From Euplotes aediculatus (Eukaryota > Ciliophora > Spirotrichea > Euplotida > Euplotidae), in assembly GCA_030463445.1 (NCBI GenBank), contig JAQGFW010033729.1:1-25938 (forward strand): a DNA stretch of 25,938 nucleotides, written 5' to 3'. The notes under the pieces were generated by a model. It saw only the letters and a program-made list of their open reading frames with translations, ran no database searches and was not told where the DNA came from. Within the stretch, counting starts at the first letter, position 1; the number at the start of each line of letters is the position of its first letter. The position numbers and the translations under genes are program-made. Shown here piece after piece: positions 1-7,255 of this stretch.

Positions 1-555
1 TTTGAAGGAATTGATTTGGCTGGTTTGGCTCTCGAATTGGGTGCGAGTTTTGTAGCTCGTAGTTTTTCGGGAGATAAAACTCAGTTGATTCCGTTGATTA
101 AAGCGGCGATGTCGCACCACGGATTTGCGTTTATTGATGTCATTTCGCCGTGTGTAACTTTCAATAACAACGTGGGTTCGACTAAATCATATGATTATGT
201 ACGTGAACACGTTGAGGCACTTTCGATGGTTGATTTTGTACCCGAAAGAACCGAAATCACGCTTGATTATAACGAAGGAGACTCGACAGAGGTTGAATTG
301 CACGATGGTTCGTATCTGCAACTGCACAAATTGGCTTCGGGGTGGAATCCGACTGATAAAGATTCGGCAATGAACCGTTTGCAGGATGCTCGCTCAAAAG
401 GAGAAATTCTGACGGGTTTGCTTTATATTGATACCGAAAGCCAGGATTTGCACGATGTTATCAAGACCACGAAGCGTCCGCTCAATACATTGACCGAAAA
501 AGACGTAATGCCAAGTATTGATATTCTTGAGGCAATCAACAACGACCATCGTTGA
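1..555 (+). CDS. korB: 2-oxoacid:ferredoxin oxidoreductase, beta subunit (3' end only)
   Basis: This is the C-terminal part of the thiamine-diphosphate-binding beta subunit of a 2-oxoacid (2-oxoglutarate-type) ferredoxin oxidoreductase, which decarboxylates a 2-oxoacid to acyl-CoA and passes electrons to ferredoxin. The reading frame is open from base 1, so the start lies outside the window; an internal TTG at 16 is not the real start. The visible part contains the family's conserved run GASFVARSFSGD, the segment FAFIDVISPCVTFNN and the following KSYDYVREHVE. The ThDP-binding GDG motif would lie upstream. The alpha subunit is normally just upstream and cannot be seen. A strong hairpin follows the stop. 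The family call is firm; the exact 2-oxoacid is inferred. Confidence 0.9.
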   Translation, partial: FEGIDLAGLALELGASFVARSFSGDKTQLIPLIKAAMSHHGFAFIDVISPCVTFNNNVGSTKSYDYVREHVEALSMVDFVPERTEITLDYNEGDSTEVELHDGSYLQLHKLASGWNPTDKDSAMNRLQDARSKGEILTGLLYIDTESQDLHDVIKTTKRPLNTLTEKDVMPSIDILEAINNDHR

Positions 556-568
556 TAAAAGTAGTATT

Positions 569-618
569 AACAAAAGAGGTTTTGTAGAGTGATACTACTC
601 TGCAAAACCTCTTTTGTT
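569..618 (+). terminator. Intrinsic terminator after korB
   Basis: The arms at 569-589 and 598-618 can pair over 21 bases with a single U-G wobble (T585/G602), around an 8-base loop. The 3' arm ends in a T-rich run (CTCTTTTGTT). The 5' arm begins with an A-rich run, so it could also work on the opposite strand. It separates korB from the operon that starts at 779. Confidence 0.85.
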
Positions 619-710
619 GTAGTTGCGTTCTAAAGATATGACTAAATAAAGAGTTAATAAATTTAGGATTTTCTATAGGGTTGGAGGAAGTTTTTATAAC
701 CATTCTAACT

Positions 711-741
711 TTTGTTATTTCAATTAAGTTATTTAACTTCG
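711..741 (+). promoter_or_regulatory. Bacteroidota-type promoter for the detocs-like operon
   Basis: TTTG at 711-714 is followed after exactly 19 bases by TAACTTCG at 734-741. This is one base off the Bacteroidota -7 consensus TAnnTTTG with the standard spacing. Transcription would begin near 748, about 30 bases before the ATG at 779. Promoters of this kind are short and can match by chance. Confidence 0.5.
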
Positions 742-778
742 TAGATAGCTCACTTTAAAGTAAATCAACACTCAACAA

Positions 779-3700
779 ATGGATTTAAGACAGATAATAA
801 ACAATTCAAAAATTAGTATTGGTAACAAAATAAACTTTGTTAAAATAGAAATTCCCCATTTTGAATATTACAATACTTTCAAAAATAATTTTTTTTTGAA
901 TCAGGGACTTAATAATAATCTTTTCCCAAAAAATATTGAAAAAATTAGAGCTAATGAGCCATATGGGTTTACAAATAGTTTTGAGTCCGAATTTCAGTGG
1001 ATTGCAACAAAAATTTTAATTAATATCCAAAAAATTAACCAATACCTTAAATTAAAAGAAGAGTTTGAAAATTCACTTTTGAAAAACGATTATAAAAATG
1101 CCAAGAGTATAATTACAGAAGTTATTTGGTCTTTTGGCTATAGTCTATGGTCAATCGAAAGTGAATTGCATATTGCAGAAGAGGAAAATGGCTCTGGCGA
1201 AAATTGGCAAAAACTATCAGATTATCTAAAAAATATACAAAATCCTTTCTATGAGTTCTGCATTAGTTCAAGTAGTAAAAAAATTGAAAACTCGATTTCA
1301 TTTGAAAGTTATTTAAATCAAATTCAGAATGATATTAATATAATAGATGCTAACGAAATCATAAAAGATTTCTTTGTATTCAATAACTTTAAATTAGCCA
1401 GTTACAATTATGAGTTTTCAGATTTAAAAAGTGTCCTATATCTCAGTAATATATTTAGTATAATAGACCAATATAATACAATAATAGATGTTATTATTTA
1501 CAATGTTAGCAACAAAGACACTCGTTATTACAAGATTTATGAATCATTTATCTCTAAGTTAATAAAATTGGGTAATAGTGATTTAAGAGTTATTAATTTG
1601 CATAATTATTTATTTAATACAAAAATAGTTGAGAACAAAAATTGGACAGAAATCAATACTATACTTGAGACTTATTACAATGGGAATTTTAAAACATCAC
1701 TAAATTTATGTGCAGAGTATATATCAAATAAACCATTAGAATTTGAGATTTATGAGATTTATGTTAAATCATTGATAAATCTTGATAAAGATTTAGTTCC
1801 ATTGAATATAGAATCCATAGACTGTATACTATCTGATTTATATAATTTTTTACAGTTTAAAAAAAATAATGAGAAGCATAGAAAAAAGCTATTGAAATAC
1901 TCGCTTAAATATTCAAGTTCGACTCTGGGGTTTCAGATAATGGATTTTCTTTCAAATATAGATAATGAAAAGGGAAAATTAATTAGATACTCGTTCTACT
2001 CAAACACTTATAAAGTTGTTTTGAATAAAATGGAAAACTTATTATCAAATTCTCTAATAGAGCAGAAATTTAATCACTATAATTATTTTAGATACAAAAA
2101 AATATTACACGGTATAAAGGAAATAAATTATAAAGAATTTAAAACTTTAAATATTCTAATAAAAACAAATGCTGAGATAACTTATCAGTATAATAATAAG
2201 AATTTTTTAGAGGTAATTAGAATAATTAATAATAATTCATCAATAATGAATTCACACAATTATCATAAGGAAAGAGCTATCTTCTATTTGTATAATTCAT
2301 ATATACATTTAAATGAAGTTGATGAATCTCTAAATTTATTTGGGAAGATTTTTTTTGATGAATCAATAATTTATTTAAAAATAAATTTTGAAGTGTTGTA
2401 TAAAAAAACTTTTAATGAGGAAAATAAGTACAAACATATTGAAAATGTTAATTCGCTTGTGTTAGCATCTTTACACCAATCTGAATATAATCTCTATGAA
2501 ATATTAGATGAATTTCTATGTTTTCGAGATTTAAATGTAAATGATATAATAAATCTTCAAGGGATTAAACCTGAGGCTTATGTTTACATATTACACAAAA
2601 TTTGTTCAATTGATACTATTAAGTATTATTTTGGTCGAATTAATGATGCTGAGGAATTTAGAAAAAGTTTGTTAAATCATTTAATTTTAATTGATGAGTC
2701 AAATAAAAAATCTTATCAAAATGAGGTTGATGAAATAAATAAAAAAATTTCAGTCAGAAATCTTATTAAAGAGGTAAACAATGGTAGACTTTTTGTCGAT
2801 GTAGAAAAGCTCAAGGAACAATTAATTGATAAATATAATGATGATTTTAACCGATTACTAAGAATAGTTGGGGAAAAGAAAAATAGTAATTTAGTTGGTT
2901 TCAATGTTTCTAAACCACGGAGTTGGGAGGCTACATTTAAAGACCAGATTCAATATGATGCAAATATTTTTAATGAGGCTGATTTTATTGCTTTTAAAAA
3001 CATTTATTATGAAGTTCGTGAACAGTTTTTATTTAGTAAAGAGTATGGATTAGATAGTAGTCTAAGTACAAGAATTCGTCACGGTGCTTTAGAAAATCAA
3101 ATTAGAAGCGTTTTTGAAAATTTAAATTTAGTAACTACAAAATTAAATGGAGAATACATTGATTCGGAGTACTGGAATTCTCAATTTTTAAATTATGAAA
3201 CTTTGCAAATAATTCAGAAGCAAATTAAGATTTTCAGTAAATCTATTGATGATTTTACAAGTGATTTGAAAAATAATGCTATTCAAATAAATCATGAAAG
3301 AATCAATAATGAGCATGCACAATTTAATTATTTTTCAAATGATGAAGTTTTATATAAGTTCTTTAAAGAACATATAAATTATCTACAAAATACTAATGAT
3401 ATTGTTGAAATTCTTCTGAACGATTTGACTTATTTTACAAATATGAGCCTTTGTAAAACGATATATGTATTTTTCCAAAACAACGTATACAATAAAATAA
3501 GCGGATTTGTAAATTATTTTTTAGAAAACTTGCCAAAAAATCTGCCCAATAACATAATGCTGGTAGAAAATTTAAATATTTCATTAACAAATTTACAACT
3601 CTGTCTTGAGGATATATCGGAGTGGTTTGTATTAGAGACTTCCTCAACTTCTAACTTACTTATGCTCGAGGACATTATTAATGCCAGCATCGAGATTACA

Positions 3701-4156
3701 AGAAGACTTAATAGTAATATAATCTTAGATTTTGAAGTAAATATGCATTTTAACGAAGTGTCAGGTTATAGTAGCTTAATTTATGTATTTAATATACTAT
3801 TTACAAACGCAATAATTCACTCTGAAACCGATAACCACATAAAGATAATTGTTAATACTGAACTATTTGAAAACAGATATGTGAAAATTGACATAATTAA
3901 TAATCATAAAATTAAGGATGTTGAGCAAAAAAGAAAACAACTTGAAAGTATAAAAAATAATTGGAACGACTTTCAAAAAATAGAAAGGTCAAACATTGAA
4001 GGAGAAAGCGGGTTTCATAAAATAAAAAGAATTTTAATATATGAAGCTAAAAGTTTTACCGATAAATTTGATTACGAGTTAACTTCTAATTCAACAACAA
4101 TTTCACTGTTTTTTGCATACAATAAACCAATCAACAATGAGAATCTTGATAATTGA
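779..4156 (+). CDS. dtcA: Detocs-type sensor: TPR-like region plus histidine-kinase-type ATPase domain
   Basis: This 1125-residue protein has no signal peptide and no membrane segment, so it should be cytosolic. Residues about 1-740 are helical and repeat-like; the stretch near 298-330 (YYNGNFKTSLNLCAEYISNK) reads like a TPR unit. At the C-terminus (about 960-1115) there is a diverged GHKL/HATPase domain: an N-box with N1005 and N1010 (NILFTNAIIHS) and a glycine-box remnant at 1077-1086 (SGFHKIKRIL). H768 in STRIRHGALENQIR is a candidate phosphoacceptor; a classical H-box is absent. It overlaps the next gene by 20 bases and heads a three-gene operon with two receiver proteins, the order known for Detocs (DtcA senses the phage and phosphorylates DtcC). 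Base composition is strikingly A+T-rich compared with the flanks. The sensor-kinase role is inferred from architecture and neighbours. An alternative reading is an ordinary cytosolic hybrid-type regulator. Confidence 0.75.
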   Translation: MDLRQIINNSKISIGNKINFVKIEIPHFEYYNTFKNNFFLNQGLNNNLFPKNIEKIRANEPYGFTNSFESEFQWIATKILINIQKINQYLKLKEEFENSLLKNDYKNAKSIITEVIWSFGYSLWSIESELHIAEEENGSGENWQKLSDYLKNIQNPFYEFCISSSSKKIENSISFESYLNQIQNDINIIDANEIIKDFFVFNNFKLASYNYEFSDLKSVLYLSNIFSIIDQYNTIIDVIIYNVSNKDTRYYKIYESFISKLIKLGNSDLRVINLHNYLFNTKIVENKNWTEINTILETYYNGNFKTSLNLCAEYISNKPLEFEIYEIYVKSLINLDKDLVPLNIESIDCILSDLYNFLQFKKNNEKHRKKLLKYSLKYSSSTLGFQIMDFLSNIDNEKGKLIRYSFYSNTYKVVLNKMENLLSNSLIEQKFNHYNYFRYKKILHGIKEINYKEFKTLNILIKTNAEITYQYNNKNFLEVIRIINNNSSIMNSHNYHKERAIFYLYNSYIHLNEVDESLNLFGKIFFDESIIYLKINFEVLYKKTFNEENKYKHIENVNSLVLASLHQSEYNLYEILDEFLCFRDLNVNDIINLQGIKPEAYVYILHKICSIDTIKYYFGRINDAEEFRKSLLNHLILIDESNKKSYQNEVDEINKKISVRNLIKEVNNGRLFVDVEKLKEQLIDKYNDDFNRLLRIVGEKKNSNLVGFNVSKPRSWEATFKDQIQYDANIFNEADFIAFKNIYYEVREQFLFSKEYGLDSSLSTRIRHGALENQIRSVFENLNLVTTKLNGEYIDSEYWNSQFLNYETLQIIQKQIKIFSKSIDDFTSDLKNNAIQINHERINNEHAQFNYFSNDEVLYKFFKEHINYLQNTNDIVEILLNDLTYFTNMSLCKTIYVFFQNNVYNKISGFVNYFLENLPKNLPNNIMLVENLNISLTNLQLCLEDISEWFVLETSSTSNLLMLEDIINASIEITRRLNSNIILDFEVNMHFNEVSGYSSLIYVFNILFTNAIIHSETDNHIKIIVNTELFENRYVKIDIINNHKIKDVEQKRKQLESIKNNWNDFQKIERSNIEGESGFHKIKRILIYEAKSFTDKFDYELTSNSTTISLFFAYNKPINNENLDN

Positions 4157-4574
4157 AGATGATAAAATTAAAATAGAAAAGCTAACTTCACTTTTAAGCA
4201 ATTTTGATTTTGATTTAAGGGATTCTTTCCAATCTGGATTAGAAGCTTTAAGAAATGATAATTACGACCTATTAATTCTTGATATGACATTACCATTATG
4301 GGAAAAAGATAATAATGATTTTCACCAAAATTATGAACAATTTGGTGGGGAAAAGATTTTACGTGAGATGAAAAGAAAAAAAATAGTTGTACCAGTAATT
4401 TTATTCACTATGTTTGATAAATTCCCAATTGGCAATGAAATCATGACATTCGAAGAAATCTCAGGTATATATAAAAAGAACTTCGAATTTTACATTGATG
4501 CTGTATATTATGAATCGAGGAATGATGATTGGAAAAATAAATTATTGGGATTAATAAAAACAATTCAAAAATGA
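4137..4574 (+). CDS. dtcB: Stand-alone receiver protein (Detocs DtcB-like phosphate buffer)
   Basis: This 145-residue protein is a single response-regulator receiver domain and nothing else. The acidic pocket is E7-D8-D9, the phosphoacceptor is D49 (LLILDMTLP), and T91 matches the conserved Thr/Ser. The usual beta-5 lysine is replaced by tyrosine (Y125, with W132 seven residues on), a feature shared with the receiver of the next gene. There is a long loop after D49. I chose the ATG at 4137 because translation from it gives the standard receiver start MRILIIEDD; a TTG 24 bases upstream in frame is unlikely. The start overlaps the end of the sensor gene by 20 bases, and its stop overlaps the next start as ATGA. 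In Detocs, DtcB drains stray phosphate from DtcA and prevents self-activation; that role is inferred here. Confidence 0.78.
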   Translation: MRILIIEDDKIKIEKLTSLLSNFDFDLRDSFQSGLEALRNDNYDLLILDMTLPLWEKDNNDFHQNYEQFGGEKILREMKRKKIVVPVILFTMFDKFPIGNEIMTFEEISGIYKKNFEFYIDAVYYESRNDDWKNKLLGLIKTIQK

Positions 4575-5656
4575 ATCCAAATATTTCTATTTTAATTGTT
4601 GATGATGATATGAATAAAATACATAATATTATTATTACAATAAAGGATAAAATTAGAGATGTCCCTTTGAAAATCGACCAAGCAATCAGTGTATCAGAGG
4701 CAAAAGAGTATTTAAAAAAAAATAAGTATCATTTATTAATCTCTGATTTAATGATGCCAATGTATGTTGGTGATAATTTATTAAATAATGCTGGTGAAAT
4801 ATTAATCCGAGAAATTTACAGAAAGTCCAATAAATTAAATGTCCCATTATATATCATGGGTTTAACTCAACACAAAGAGTACGACCAAAAATTCAATAAT
4901 CTTTGGAAAGTTCTTCATTACAATATGGCTGAAGAAGAATGGAAAGTTTATTTGAGAGACTTAATTTTCCATATCGAATTGATAAAATCAAATTTAGCAC
5001 AATTTCTAATAGAGACTATTTATGTCGAAGGTATAAATGACTATAGAATACTACTAAAAACTTCAGAATATTATTTTAGCGATAAGTTAATTAAGTTTAA
5101 AATTGAATTTGTAGAATATGGCGGTGGTGCTGATTGGGTAGAAAGAAAAATATTAATTTGGAGTAAGTCTTTGAATAAAAAAGAAGATAAAACACCAATT
5201 AAAGCTATTGGTTTATTCGATAATGACCCTGCAGGATTGGAGTCTATTAAGAATATAGAAAAAAACATTAATAATGAATCTGCCGAAAAAAAAACCTATT
5301 CAATAATTAAAACTATTTATAAATATTCTCCAATACTAAAATCAATCAAAGGTAAAGGAATTGAATTTTATACCACTATGGAAGATTTAGTTAATATCGA
5401 AGTTTGGCAGGAGGCAAAGAAGCGAAATTGGTTAGAATCGCGAGATATTAAATCTTTCATAAATATACAAAAAAATGTAATAGAGGAGGAAAACTTAAAA
5501 AGTATGGGGTTTTCAAATGAAGAAATTTTATTGATTTTGTATAAAGTGAGAGCTGAATTCAAAACAAATTTTACATCTTTAGCACTTAGCGATAAAAACA
5601 ATTTACAGTTCGTTTCACACCTCTTGTTAGATTGTTTTGATAAATTAAAGATTTAA
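4571..5656 (+). CDS. dtcC: Receiver-TOPRIM fusion, putative nuclease effector (Detocs DtcC position)
   Basis: This 361-residue protein has two parts. Residues 1-138 are a receiver domain: acidic pocket D11-D12-D13, phosphoacceptor D59 (LLISDLMMP), T99, and tyrosine Y117 where the switch lysine normally sits. Residues about 145-290 look like a TOPRIM catalytic domain: the glutamate motif IYVEGINDYRIL (E153, D157), a glycine turn YGGGADWV (184-191) and the acidic motif AIGLFDNDPAG (D217 and D219). A later FYTTMEDLV (E271, D272) resembles the extra acidic motif of OLD-type TOPRIM nucleases. The remainder to 361 is helical and unrecognised. The likely role is phosphorylation-triggered nucleic-acid cleavage. 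Known DtcC proteins mostly carry an ATP-cleaving nucleosidase domain, which is absent here. There is no ATPase domain, so it is not an OLD or Gabija protein. Nuclease activity is inferred from motifs alone. Confidence 0.75.
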   Translation: MNPNISILIVDDDMNKIHNIIITIKDKIRDVPLKIDQAISVSEAKEYLKKNKYHLLISDLMMPMYVGDNLLNNAGEILIREIYRKSNKLNVPLYIMGLTQHKEYDQKFNNLWKVLHYNMAEEEWKVYLRDLIFHIELIKSNLAQFLIETIYVEGINDYRILLKTSEYYFSDKLIKFKIEFVEYGGGADWVERKILIWSKSLNKKEDKTPIKAIGLFDNDPAGLESIKNIEKNINNESAEKKTYSIIKTIYKYSPILKSIKGKGIEFYTTMEDLVNIEVWQEAKKRNWLESRDIKSFINIQKNVIEEENLKSMGFSNEEILLILYKVRAEFKTNFTSLALSDKNNLQFVSHLLLDCFDKLKI

Positions 5657-5668
5657 CTGAATTTAATA

Positions 5669-5702
5669 AATAAGACTTAACCAAACTGGTCGAAGACTTA
5701 TT
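5669..5702. terminator. Hairpin between convergent genes (likely two-way terminator)
   Basis: Nested arms pair as AATAAG/CTTATT, CTT/AAG and ACCA/TGGT, with one A-A mismatch, a small bulge and a 3-base loop. It lies between the convergent ends of the TOPRIM gene (stop at 5656) and the DUF1501 gene (stop at 5771). The minus-strand exit is T-rich (TATTTATTAAATT); the plus-strand exit is not, so efficiency on the plus strand is uncertain. Confidence 0.45.
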
Positions 5703-5770
5703 GGTAGCAATGCTTCTCAGTCCACAATACAACCATAGTCCCCCAATTACCTTTCACAAACCCCCTAAAA

Positions 5771-7255
5771 CTACACGATTATCTCCTTTACTACCTTGCC
5801 GCTTACATCGGTCAATCTGAAATTTCTTCCTTGAAACGGAAACGTAAATTGCTCGTGGTCGAATCCCATCAGGTGCATGATGGTAGCTTGTAAGTCATGG
5901 ATATGCGTTTGCCCTTTGATGCCATAATAACCAATTTCATCGGTTTCGCCGTGCGAATATCCCTTTTTGAGACCAGCCCCCGCCATAAACATCGTAAACG
6001 CATCTACGTGGTGGTCACGTCCTTTGAGGGTTGTGTTATTATCGCCAGCACGGTTTTCCATCATGGGAGTTCTGCCAAATTCGCCACCCCAAACAATCAG
6101 CGTTTCGTCGAGCAAGCCTCTCTGTTTGAGGTCATTGATAAGAGCCGTGATAGGTTTATCTACGTATTCTACATTCCGTCTTAGTCCAATATCTACCCCG
6201 CTGCCCTCGTCGGTGCCGTGATTATCCCAACGGCGGTCGAATAACTGTACTACCCGCACGCCTTTTTCGATTAATTTACGAGCCAAAAGACAATTATTGG
6301 CAAAAGTTGCCTTACCCATTTCGATACCATACATTTCGTGGATATACGCTGGCTCGTCCGAAATATCCATCGTTTCGGGTACTTCGGCTTGCATCCTAAA
6401 CGCCATTTCATATTGCGAAATTCGGGTCAATGTTTCGGGGTCGCCGATTTCATCGTAGGTCAATTGATTGATTTTATTGATGGTTTCGATTGATTTTTTG
6501 CGTAAATCGGTATCAATTTCGTGCGGATTATTGATATACAAAACGGGGTCGCCTTTTGAGCGGCATTGCACACCTTGATAAACCGACGGTAGAAAGCCAT
6601 TCCCCCAAAGGTATTTACCCGCACTCGGCTCCGAACCCGAAACCAAAACCACATAAGCTGGCAAGTTCTGATTTTCAGAACCCAAACCGTAGGTAATCCA
6701 AGAGCCTAAACTCGGTCGCCCGACTCTCGCACTGCCAGTGTGCATAAAAAGTTGGGCAGGAGCGTGGTTGAACTCGTCGGTGTGCATGGCTTTCAAGAAA
6801 GTCAAATCATCGGCAAGTTGAGGTAAATGTTTGAAATAGTCAGAAAACCAAGCACCTGATTGTCCGTACTGAGCAAATTTGGCTTGCGGACCGAGCATCT
6901 TCGGAACTCCCTTTATAAATGCAAAACGTTTACCTTCTAAAAGCGATTGCGGACAAAGTTGACCGTCTAACTTGGCTAATTCGGGTTTGTAATCAAAAAG
7001 TTCGAGTTGCGATGGGGCCCCTTCCATGTGCAGGAAGATAATATTTTTAGCTTTGGCTGGAAAATGTGGCGGCTTGACCGCAAAAGGGTTTTCTTCGACA
7101 ACAGGAGTTTGTGGCGATTCGCCAAAACAGCCACCCAAAATCGAGGTTAGGGCTAAGCCACCCAAGCCCGAAGTGCATTTTTTGAGAAAATGACGGCGGG
7201 TATTGAAGGTCGCTTCGTCGAAAAAGGCTTCTTGTGCAATGCTTATTCTTTTCAT
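5771..7255 (-). CDS. DUF1501 family exported lipoprotein (sulfatase-like fold)
   Basis: This 494-residue protein belongs to the DUF1501 family, which has an alkaline-phosphatase/sulfatase-like fold and unknown substrate. The N-terminus has a twin-arginine motif (R20-R21 in TRRHFLKK), a hydrophobic stretch and a lipobox LGGC with the lipidated cysteine at 43, so it should be exported folded by Tat and anchored as a lipoprotein. Family signatures include HMEGAPSQLELFDYKP, RRWDNHGT, WGGEFGRTPMMEN, GRDHHVDAF and a C-terminal IHDLQATIMHLMG. Its start overlaps the stop of the upstream cytochrome gene by four bases, so the two are translationally coupled. DUF1501 and DUF1549/DUF1553 genes are routinely paired in Planctomycetes, Verrucomicrobia and Bacteroidota. 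A role in polysaccharide or sulfated-sugar breakdown is often suspected but unproven. Confidence 0.9.
   Translation of the reverse strand: MKRISIAQEAFFDEATFNTRRHFLKKCTSGLGGLALTSILGGCFGESPQTPVVEENPFAVKPPHFPAKAKNIIFLHMEGAPSQLELFDYKPELAKLDGQLCPQSLLEGKRFAFIKGVPKMLGPQAKFAQYGQSGAWFSDYFKHLPQLADDLTFLKAMHTDEFNHAPAQLFMHTGSARVGRPSLGSWITYGLGSENQNLPAYVVLVSGSEPSAGKYLWGNGFLPSVYQGVQCRSKGDPVLYINNPHEIDTDLRKKSIETINKINQLTYDEIGDPETLTRISQYEMAFRMQAEVPETMDISDEPAYIHEMYGIEMGKATFANNCLLARKLIEKGVRVVQLFDRRWDNHGTDEGSGVDIGLRRNVEYVDKPITALINDLKQRGLLDETLIVWGGEFGRTPMMENRAGDNNTTLKGRDHHVDAFTMFMAGAGLKKGYSHGETDEIGYYGIKGQTHIHDLQATIMHLMGFDHEQFTFPFQGRNFRLTDVSGKVVKEIIV

Noticed and set aside
620-778. Attachment-site repeats flanking the defence block
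   Set aside because: Compared with 5657-5770 by eye; no shared direct repeat of convincing length was found.
4113-4136. Upstream TTG start for the lone receiver protein
   Set aside because: It adds eight residues before the canonical receiver start MRILIIEDD; the ATG at 4137 fits the family.
4571-5656. Nucleosidase effector as in typical Detocs
   Set aside because: No PNP-like motifs can be read in the C-terminal half; TOPRIM motifs are present instead.
4571-5656. OLD or Gabija-type nuclease
   Set aside because: No Walker A/B or ABC signature in this gene or its neighbours; the partner domain is a receiver.
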